Shown here: positions 58,077 through 64,000 of the stretch, in pieces
How the letters are laid out: each line of letters starts with the position of its first letter
Numbering within the stretch: the first letter of the stretch is position 1
DNA from: Paenibacillus sp. FSL R5-0341
GTDB lineage: Bacteria > Bacillota > Bacilli > Paenibacillales > Paenibacillaceae
Length of the DNA stretch: 64,000 bases
Assembly (NCBI RefSeq): GCF_037975235.1
Contig: NZ_CP150241.1
Location: 5,208,001 to 5,272,000, forward strand
Reading direction: 5' to 3'
Notes under the pieces: generated by a model
The model's input: the letters and a program-made list of their open reading frames with translations, nothing else
What the model was told of the DNA's origin: nothing
Databases searched by the model: none
Made by a program: the position numbers and the translations under genes

Positions 58077-59375
58077 ATGAATCCACTGGCTGAACAGTTG
58101 AACGAAAGTATTCAGGCAGGCAGCAGTCACGTCTACTCCATGCTGTCACAGCTCGGCAAAGAAATTTATTTCCCTAAAGAAGGTATCTTGAGTCAATCTG
58201 CTGAAGCAGCAAGCTTGGCCAAAACCTATAATGCAACGATTGGTATCGCTCTGGAGGGCGGTGTGCCGATGCATCTTCCGGTTATCCAGGAGAAGCTCTC
58301 TGCATTCCAGCCGAAAGATCTTTACCCTTACGCTCCGCCTGCAGGCAAGCCTGAATTGCGGACCGTTTGGAGAGACAAGATGCTGAAGGAAACACCTTCG
58401 CTTGAAGGTAAAACGTTCGGTAACCCGATTGTAACCAATGCATTAACCCATGGACTTAGTATCGTAGCCGACCTGTTTGCCGATGAAGGGGACGCTGTCA
58501 TATATCCGGATAAAAACTGGGAAAATTATGAGCTGACCTTCGGAATTCGTCGTCATGGCCAGTTGGTTCATTATCCCCTGTTCGATGATCAATTGAACTT
58601 CAACAGCGAAGGCTTGCTTCAGGCCCTGCTTGATCAGAAGGACAAAGGTAAAGCGATCGTACTGCTCAACTTCCCGAATAATCCTACAGGTTATACGCCT
58701 GGAGCCGAAGAAGCAGATGCGATTGTGAGCACGATTCTTCAGGCAGCTGAAGCTGGCGTTAACGTGGTTGCTGTAACAGATGATGCCTACTTCGGGCTGT
58801 TCTTCGAAGATTCCATTCATGAATCCCTGTTTGGCAAACTTGCCAATATTCATCCACGTGTTCTGACTGTAAAAGTAGATGGTGCAACCAAGGAAGAATT
58901 CGTATGGGGCTTCCGCGTTGGATTCATTACGTATGCCCATGAAGATGCAGCCGTTCTGCACGCATTGGAACAGAAGACACTCGGTATTATCCGGGCAACC
59001 ATCTCCAGTGGCCCGCATCCTTCCCAGACCTTTGTATTGGATGCGCTCAAAGCACCGGAATTTGAAACACAGAAACAGGAGAAGTTCGAGATTATGAAAG
59101 GCCGTGCCAACAAGGTGAAGGCCATTCTCGATAGCGGCAAGTATGAAGATGCATGGGATTATTATCCCTTCAACTCTGGTTACTTCATGTGCCTGAAGCT
59201 GAAAGAAGTTGGTGCTGAAGAACTTCGAAGCCACTTGCTGCACAAATACGGTGTCGGTACAATCGCGCTGGGTGAAGCGGATCTGCGAATCGCCTTCTCC
59301 TGTATCGAAGAATCCGGATTGGAAGATCTGTATGAAACCATCTATCGTGGAGTTCAGGATCTGCAGACGACCTAG
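58077..59375 (+). CDS. Class I/II aminotransferase
   Basis: A PLP-dependent fold-type I aminotransferase of about 432 residues: YPYAPPAGKPELRTVW, NALTHGLSIVADLFADEGDAV, VLLNFPNNPTGYTPG, VTDDAYFGLFFEDS, and the PLP lysine region VDGATKEEFVWGFRVGF. The start at 58077 was taken because GGAAGG directly abuts the ATG at 58068. It is a stand-alone gene with a TATAAT promoter and terminator. Amino-acid specificity is unknown; the N-terminal family resembles aspartate/aromatic types. Confidence 0.88.
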   Translation: MNPLAEQLNESIQAGSSHVYSMLSQLGKEIYFPKEGILSQSAEAASLAKTYNATIGIALEGGVPMHLPVIQEKLSAFQPKDLYPYAPPAGKPELRTVWRDKMLKETPSLEGKTFGNPIVTNALTHGLSIVADLFADEGDAVIYPDKNWENYELTFGIRRHGQLVHYPLFDDQLNFNSEGLLQALLDQKDKGKAIVLLNFPNNPTGYTPGAEEADAIVSTILQAAEAGVNVVAVTDDAYFGLFFEDSIHESLFGKLANIHPRVLTVKVDGATKEEFVWGFRVGFITYAHEDAAVLHALEQKTLGIIRATISSGPHPSQTFVLDALKAPEFETQKQEKFEIMKGRANKVKAILDSGKYEDAWDYYPFNSGYFMCLKLKEVGAEELRSHLLHKYGVGTIALGEADLRIAFSCIEESGLEDLYETIYRGVQDLQTT

Positions 59376-59452
59376 TTAACACACCGTAACGAAGTTACAA
59401 CAATCTCAATAAATCAGGGACACAGGATCATGTCTGTACCCTGCATGATATA

Positions 59453-59509
59453 AGAACCCTTTGTATAACCGCGACGTTTCATGTCTACGGATATACAAAG
59501 GGTTCTTTT
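59453..59509 (+). terminator. Terminator after aminotransferase gene
   Basis: AAGAACCCTTTGTATA pairs with TATACAAAGGGTTCTT across a 24-base loop and is followed by TTTATG. It separates this gene from the YjcZ-type gene. Confidence 0.85.
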
Positions 59510-59582
59510 ATGTTTTAGCTGCCCAAAAGCTTTAATTTCTGACTTTACCGGGCATCGGCCCAATCAGCCTACCCCCAAGGCA

Positions 59583-59591
59583 CATAATATA
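59583..59591 (+). promoter_or_regulatory. SigK-like -10 before YjcZ-type gene
   Basis: CATAATATA fits the SigK -10 pattern CATAnnnTA and lies about 50 bp upstream of the start. It agrees with a sporulation gene, though no -35 was identified. Confidence 0.35.
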
Positions 59592-59639
59592 CGATGTACG
59601 CAAGGGCGTGCCAAACAACCACTTGAAAGGGGAATGACC

Positions 59640-59768
59640 ATGTCTGGAGTTGAAGATACAAGAGGCGGTTATGGATGCGGCGGTTACGGCGGAGGATTTA
59701 CAAACACAGGTGCCATTCTCGTTCTTTTCATCTTGCTCGTGATTATCACTAAATCGTTCCTCTGTTAG
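59640..59768 (+). CDS. YjcZ-type small sporulation membrane peptide
   Basis: A 42-residue peptide: a polar Gly/Tyr-rich N-terminus (GGYGCGGYGGGF) and one membrane helix (GAILVLFILLVIITKSFLC). This layout is typical of the YjcZ sporulation family, small peptides of the spore or forespore. The start at 59640 is preceded by GAAAGGGG. It stands alone between two terminators. Confidence 0.85.
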   Translation: MSGVEDTRGGYGCGGYGGGFTNTGAILVLFILLVIITKSFLC

Positions 59769-59827
59769 TACCAATACACACTTGCGCGAGAATCAAGTGA
59801 TCTGACCGCATGATTCCATTACAGCAC

Positions 59828-59872
59828 AAAGAAGGGTATACCGGGATACAGCCCGGAATACCCTTCTTTTGT
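59828..59872. terminator. Terminator between YjcZ-type gene and ecsB
   Basis: GAAGGGTAT and CCGGG pair with CCCGG and ATACCCTTC, followed by TTTTG. A-rich upstream flank allows function on either strand. Confidence 0.85.
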
Positions 59873-59937
59873 TATCTTTTGTACCTCTCACTGATGAACT
59901 CAATCTAATCATCCGAGTTGGTCAGGTGTCCGATCGT

Positions 59938-61161
59938 TTACTCGTCATCTTCTTCCTTCAACCACTTGTTACCTTGCGAACGCCGCATGATTACAATGAC
60001 CAGTATGCCCAATACAAGTGCCACTCCAGTGATGCTTAGTCCACTCACTCCGGCAGCTAGCATAGGCAGCCACATGAGCAATGCAGCCAATGCGTGCAGA
60101 TGGAATATGAATCCTAACACCTGGGAACGACGACTTTCTCCCGAGATCGGATAGATCATAATCCAGAACGATTCACTATGACTGCGACGCAGCGCGCCTA
60201 ACTGAACACCTGCAAGCAACAGGAAGAACAGATACACACCTACACCAAAGTAGCTGCCTGCTGTCCACCAGGATAGTAACATGCCCAGTACAACTAGGCG
60301 TAACACAATTGAGAACACTTCAGTTCGAATAAACGTTTTGGTAATCAGATATCGGTAAGCTTTCCCTGCATTCCAGGGAAGACCGCTCCCCAATTTGCTA
60401 AGCCAGCGACGCGAACTTACTTTCTGTCCGGATGAAGGTACATCCACAAACCAGCCAAGCGTCCGCATAACCCTGCCAGCCTGCCCCTGCTCCACCTGAA
60501 TCAATCGTTCCCACGCTACCCGATGTTTCACCGGTATACGCAAGGCGACGATGTAGACGACAGCCAGCAGCAGCAGGAACCAGACGCTGCGTTGCGGTGG
60601 CTGCCACAGCCATGCGCCAACCGCCAGCACTGCCAGAGCCCATCGCAAGAGACGATATCCTCTTGCTGCCCCGAGCTGAACCATTCTTAGCTCTTGCCAC
60701 GCTCCATAACTGGACAACCCTTTCCACAGCAACAGGAATACGATGAACCAGCCAAATGGCCGTGCATCCAGATCTGCTCTGACATAGAGAGGCCACAGTG
60801 TAACAAATACCAGCAGCAAGCCCAGACTTTTATAGATGACACCCCGGGCAAAGCTATTCTTCAAATACTCCTGCATCCGGTATTCCTGTGGTCGCAGGAA
60901 CACGATATCTGCCGGAAGCAGATATGTACGATAACTGCTAAACAGCACTAGCGGTGCCAGCAGCAACAATGCAATCCAGCGAATCGGAAATTCAGCCGGA
61001 ATGTTCTGGACAAACGATGTATACCAGGCGGAGAACGCAATGACGAGAAATAAAAAGACCATAGCTACACCGCTCTGGATCACATAACCCAGATAAGGAA
61101 GAATTCCGTTCCAGAATCCTGTGCGTCTTTGCTTCCATAGCAGCTTGAGATCCATGCTCAA
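59938..61161 (-). CDS. ecsB: ABC transporter membrane protein EcsB
   Basis: A 407-residue membrane protein with about eight hydrophobic segments. The N-terminus LKLLWKQRRTGFWNGILPYLGYVIQSG and DIVFLRPQEYRMQEYLKNSF are typical of EcsB. It partners with EcsA to form an exporter needed in Bacillus for intramembrane proteolysis, secretion, sporulation and competence. Its start overlaps ecsA by four bases. Confidence 0.92.
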   Translation of the reverse strand: MSMDLKLLWKQRRTGFWNGILPYLGYVIQSGVAMVFLFLVIAFSAWYTSFVQNIPAEFPIRWIALLLLAPLVLFSSYRTYLLPADIVFLRPQEYRMQEYLKNSFARGVIYKSLGLLLVFVTLWPLYVRADLDARPFGWFIVFLLLWKGLSSYGAWQELRMVQLGAARGYRLLRWALAVLAVGAWLWQPPQRSVWFLLLLAVVYIVALRIPVKHRVAWERLIQVEQGQAGRVMRTLGWFVDVPSSGQKVSSRRWLSKLGSGLPWNAGKAYRYLITKTFIRTEVFSIVLRLVVLGMLLSWWTAGSYFGVGVYLFFLLLAGVQLGALRRSHSESFWIMIYPISGESRRSQVLGFIFHLHALAALLMWLPMLAAGVSGLSITGVALVLGILVIVIMRRSQGNKWLKEEDDE

Positions 61162-61910
61162 TCCCTGCCTTGTACGAGGGAATAGAACATGTGCTCCAGC
61201 GTGGCATCCGATTCCCCGAATTGGGAGCGCAGTTCATTCAGCGTCCCTTGAGCAATAACCTGCCCACGGTGCAGAACGATAAAACGGTCACAGTAATTTT
61301 CAATCGTGGACAGAATGTGTGAACTGAGCAAGATGGATGATCCAGATGCTTTCATTTCAAGCATAAAATCAAGCAAGGAGCGAATACCGAGCGGGTCCAG
61401 CCCCAGGAAAGGCTCATCAATGATGTACAGTGGTGGTCCGGCCACAAAAGCACACATGATCATAACCTTTTGTCGCATCCCCTTGGACAGGTGAGTCGAC
61501 AGACTTGTACTTTTCTCATTCATGCGGAACAATGCCAGCAATTTCTCTGTACGTTGTTTGAAGTCAGCCTCCGACACATTGTACGCTCTTGCCGTAAATT
61601 CCAGATGCTCCATCACCGTCATCTCATCATACAGTTCAGGTGATTCAGGTACGAATGCCATGGCCGATTGGTAGATCTGCGCATCCTCGTCCCTCTTCTT
61701 GCCCATCACTCGCACTTCGCCCTGTTGAGGGGTCATCAAGCCGAGGATATGTTTCATGGTTGTGCTTTTGCCAGCACCGTTTAATCCGATCAGTCCGACC
61801 ATCTCTCCACGTCCGACTTCCAGATCGATGCCGTGAAGGACCGGCCGTTTGGCGCTATAGCCTCCGCTTAGCCCGCTGATTTGCAGAACAGGCGATTGAA
61901 CGTTTTCCAT
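61158..61910 (-). CDS. ecsA: ABC transporter ATPase EcsA
   Basis: A 250-residue ABC ATPase: Walker A GLNGAGKST, signature LSKGMRQKVMIMCAFV, Walker B PPLYIIDEPFLGLDP, H-loop LLSSHIL. The ThLSKGMRQK signature and the overlapping ecsB identify EcsA. It powers the EcsAB transporter at the cytoplasmic membrane. Upstream on the same strand is the helicase gene. Confidence 0.93.
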   Translation of the reverse strand: MENVQSPVLQISGLSGGYSAKRPVLHGIDLEVGRGEMVGLIGLNGAGKSTTMKHILGLMTPQQGEVRVMGKKRDEDAQIYQSAMAFVPESPELYDEMTVMEHLEFTARAYNVSEADFKQRTEKLLALFRMNEKSTSLSTHLSKGMRQKVMIMCAFVAGPPLYIIDEPFLGLDPLGIRSLLDFMLEMKASGSSILLSSHILSTIENYCDRFIVLHRGQVIAQGTLNELRSQFGESDATLEHMFYSLVQGRD

Positions 61911-61937
61911 CTATCCCTGCACCCCTTTCGTCAGATT

Positions 61938-63311
61938 CTATTCTTCGGAGCGTGGCGTTTTGTCTTTACTCCACTTGGGTGCTCCCTTGTTTTTACGATC
62001 CTGTTCGCGCTCCGTGCGGCCTGTATTGCCAGCTGGTTTGCTACCCGCTGGACGCGAATTGGAGATTGTAGCTCGGGTACCGCCATTGCGGCTGCCCTGA
62101 CCTGGTTTGCGATCTCTGGATTGTCCTGGTTTTCTGGAGAACGAATGTCCCTCAGGACGTGTGTCCGGACGCGGATCAGCCTCCAATACTTTACCGCCAA
62201 AGAGTACACGTTCCGGCAGTTCAATTCCGAGTTCGCGTGCGAATTTACGCATAATGAAGATCTGTGTTTCGTCCACAATGGACAGTACAATACCCGAGCG
62301 CCCCATCCGGCCTGTACGACCTGCACGGTGAACATAGTGCTCCGAGTCAAATGCAGGGTCATAGTTAATGACCATTGGCAGGCCTTCGATATCCAGTCCT
62401 CTGGCAGCGACTTCACTGGCGATCAGCAATTGCAGTTTACCGTTACGGAATGCAGACAATACGTTACTGCGGGTCACTTTGTCAGCATCGCCATACAGCG
62501 CAGCAGCGGACAAGCCCAGATGATTCATTTTCGCTTCCACTTCACCAATATCCTCTGTTGCATTCACAAATACAATTGCCCGATCCGGGTTGTACTGTCT
62601 AACCAGACGACGCAGCATGTCAATTTTGTTGCGGTTCTCTTCTACAAAATAAAAATGCTCAAGGCCCGCAGCCGTAGCACGGTCCGGTTCAATTCCGATC
62701 TGAACAGGCTCTTTCATCTCACGCTTTGCGAGTCCAGCCGTATGCTCATCAATGGTTGCTGACAGGAAAATCAGCTGACGGTCGCGCAGTGCACTTTTCA
62801 GAACAAAGTTCACGTCACTTACGCCGCCAAGTTGGAATACCTGATCCGCTTCATCAATAACAATGGTGGAAACGTTGTGCATTTTCAGTTTTTTGAGTGT
62901 AATCAATTCTTTCAGTCGTCCCGGTGTACCCACAACCAATTGCGGATGCTCACGCAGCTTCTCGATCTGACGTTTAGCCGCTGCGCCACCAATCAGACCC
63001 AATACGCCGATCTTGCGTTCTTCCCCGTAGCGCTGTGCCTCACGTACAATTTGCATCGCCAGCTCTTGTGTTGGTGCAATAACAAGCTTCTGAGTACCTT
63101 TGATTTCCATTTTGATGGATTGTAACAGTGGCAGCAAATATGCCAACGTTTTTCCTGTTCCCGTCTGGGATTTGGATACGACATCTCGGCCTTCCAAAAT
63201 AACCGGGATTGTCTGAGCCTGCACAGGTGAAGGTTCGTTAATGCCATGTTTCGCCAAAACGGCCTCCAGATCCTGTTCCACGCCAATTGAAGCAAATGTT
63301 TGATTCGTCAT
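61938..63311 (-). CDS. DEAD-box RNA helicase
   Basis: A helicase of about 457 residues. The Q motif region is GINEPSPVQAQTIP, motif I is SQTGTGKT, Ia is APTQELAMQIV, II is VIDEADQ, III is SATID, and motif VI is HRAGRTGRMGR. The C-terminal tail (about 395-457) is disordered and rich in Arg, Ser and Gly (GQSRDRKPGQGSRNGG), typical of RNA-binding tails of CshA/CshB-type helicases. The start at 63311 follows AAAGGATGG. Element A6 lies 35 bp upstream in what should be its leader. Confidence 0.92.
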   Translation of the reverse strand: MTNQTFASIGVEQDLEAVLAKHGINEPSPVQAQTIPVILEGRDVVSKSQTGTGKTLAYLLPLLQSIKMEIKGTQKLVIAPTQELAMQIVREAQRYGEERKIGVLGLIGGAAAKRQIEKLREHPQLVVGTPGRLKELITLKKLKMHNVSTIVIDEADQVFQLGGVSDVNFVLKSALRDRQLIFLSATIDEHTAGLAKREMKEPVQIGIEPDRATAAGLEHFYFVEENRNKIDMLRRLVRQYNPDRAIVFVNATEDIGEVEAKMNHLGLSAAALYGDADKVTRSNVLSAFRNGKLQLLIASEVAARGLDIEGLPMVINYDPAFDSEHYVHRAGRTGRMGRSGIVLSIVDETQIFIMRKFARELGIELPERVLFGGKVLEADPRPDTRPEGHSFSRKPGQSRDRKPGQGSRNGGTRATISNSRPAGSKPAGNTGRTEREQDRKNKGAPKWSKDKTPRSEE

Positions 63312-63345
63312 GTATGTCCATCCTTTTAATTTATTCATTTTGATG

Positions 63346-63576
63346 TTATATAAGTTCAACTAATTATTATTTACACTGACACTTCGAGGACAGAACAACC
63401 TTCCGATCACTGTTATCCCCAGATTTTTTTGATTCCTTTTTTAAAAGGAAAAATCCGGGGATAAACGGCAAGCATATGCTTCCGATGCAGCTTTCTTTCA
63501 GAAAGCTTTTAGCTTCGCTTCTTCAGGTTATTTCTGTCCTCTCCGTTATTGTGTAAATGTTAGTTGAACATATAAG
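63346..63576. repeat. Palindromic intergenic element, copy A6
   Basis: Ends TATATAAGTTCAACTAATT and GTTAGTTGAACATATAAG. Core as in A2 and A5, including ATCCCCAGATTTTTTTGATT, AAAAATCCGGGGATAA, and the AGCTTTCTTTCAGAAAGCT hairpin. It occupies the leader of the helicase gene, between it and the SDR gene. Nothing else was seen in this 430-bp gap apart from the SDR terminator. Confidence 0.85.
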
Positions 63577-63683
63577 TTGCTTGTACGGATATAACCGAAG
63601 CCTGTCATCACATTACCTTTCATTATATGCGAAAAAAGCCCGTGGACCAAATCTTATTCAGGAATTGTCCATTTGCACACAAA

Positions 63684-63716
63684 AAAAAGAAAAGCCCCTC
63701 GGCGGAGCCTTTCTTT
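63684..63716 (-). terminator. Terminator of SDR gene
   Basis: On the minus strand AAAGGCTCC and GAGGGGCTTTT form a hairpin followed by CTTTTTTTT. It lies about 30 bp after the stop at 63746. Confidence 0.65.
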
Positions 63717-63745
63717 CATCCCGAATATGATGCCCAATATTGCAT

Positions 63746-64000
63746 TTACTTCTGATTCATTACACCGTGCGACAATCGATCCGCAAGACGTGGAAATAGC
63801 TGGTACAGCCATATGCCAGCAGAAGCAAGTCTTGGCAGATTCACTTCTTCCTTGCGCTTTTTCATCGCCCGAATCATATGACCCGCAACGTCTTCCGGTT
63901 TCAACATCATCCAGCGTACATTATTCACATAATTGCCAGATGGGTCAGCCCGATGGAAAAATGGTGTATCAATCGGACCTGGGTTAATCGTTGTCACCAG
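63746..64000 (-). CDS. Short-chain dehydrogenase/reductase, C-terminal part (runs off right edge)
   Basis: Only about 85 C-terminal residues are present: TINPGPIDTPFFHRAD (the conserved PG segment after the active site), PEDVAGHMIRAMKKRKEEVNLP, and a C-terminal helix ending LSHGVMNQK. The catalytic Tyr and Lys would be further upstream, outside the window. The substrate is unknown. Confidence 0.85.
   Translation of the reverse strand: MVTTINPGPIDTPFFHRADPSGNYVNNVRWMMLKPEDVAGHMIRAMKKRKEEVNLPRLASAGIWLYQLFPRLADRLSHGVMNQK

Noticed and set aside
58443..59243. 266-residue minus-strand ORF within the aminotransferase gene
   Set aside because: Antisense shadow; the plus strand carries clear PLP-enzyme motifs.

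Overview
The window reads as chromosomal DNA of an endospore-forming Bacillota, most likely a Paenibacillus. The main reasons are strong AAGGAGG-type ribosome binding sites, roughly 50% GC, spore-surface families (two CgeB-like glycosyltransferases, a YheC/YheD ATP-grasp protein, a YjcZ-type peptide), EcsAB, and Bacillus-type Zur boxes. I see no rRNA or tRNA genes, CRISPR array, prophage or intact insertion sequence. The right-hand gene (SDR) and the left-hand gene (GT4) run off the ends.

Layout. 1-4.5 kb: a minus-strand cluster with a GT4 glycosyltransferase, two CgeB-like glycosyltransferases, a small basic protein ending in a Gly/aromatic tetrad repeat, and three short related helical proteins. 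4.6-5.5 kb: a decayed amino-acid ABC ATPase and a hypothetical gene. 5.8-8.6 kb: modAB without modC, facing a divergent HTH-PBP regulator. 8.8-13.3 kb: a GH42 beta-galactosidase with a divergent AraC regulator, a Cro-like/DUF2975 pair, and a DUF3024 gene. 13.4-26.5 kb: a zinc-starvation block in two transcription units, each under an identical 21-bp Zur-type operator. One unit holds a COG0523 GTPase and a zinc-free S14. The other is a complete staphylopine/bacillopaline-type zincophore operon (cntKLM, cntABCDF, and two MFS exporters). 26.7-36.8 kb: a sulfur-salvage region with an M20 hydrolase, two LLM monooxygenases, a LysR regulator, an FMN reductase, a peptide-type transporter lacking ATPases, and a glutaredoxin-like protein. 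It matches the content of the B. subtilis ytmI (cmo/snd) system, and a shared operator is visible. 37-45 kb: an APH-like kinase, then a six-gene glycan operon (four GT2, one GT-D, one RmlA-like). 45.9-54.1 kb: a secreted M4 protease, a giant 97-unit decapeptide-repeat protein, a YheC/YheD protein and Psd. 54.3-64 kb: an AraC regulator, a MocR regulator with a divergent PNPOx-like gene, an aminotransferase, YjcZ, EcsAB, a DEAD-box helicase and an SDR.

Three themes cross the window. (1) Several glycosyltransferases in two separate clusters carry the same composite N-terminus: a Lys/Arg-rich stretch followed by a 4-residue Gly/aromatic repeat (GYxxGYxxG). The same module also occurs as a stand-alone 113-residue protein. 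Together with the decapeptide-repeat protein and YheC/YheD this suggests an undescribed spore-surface glycan assembly system, which is inference. (2) A family of about 190-280 bp imperfect palindromes with terminal inverted repeats (six copies) sits between genes and even supplies stop codons to two zincophore genes. (3) Nutrient-limitation regulons for Zn, Mo and S are packed together, each with a recognisable cis element.
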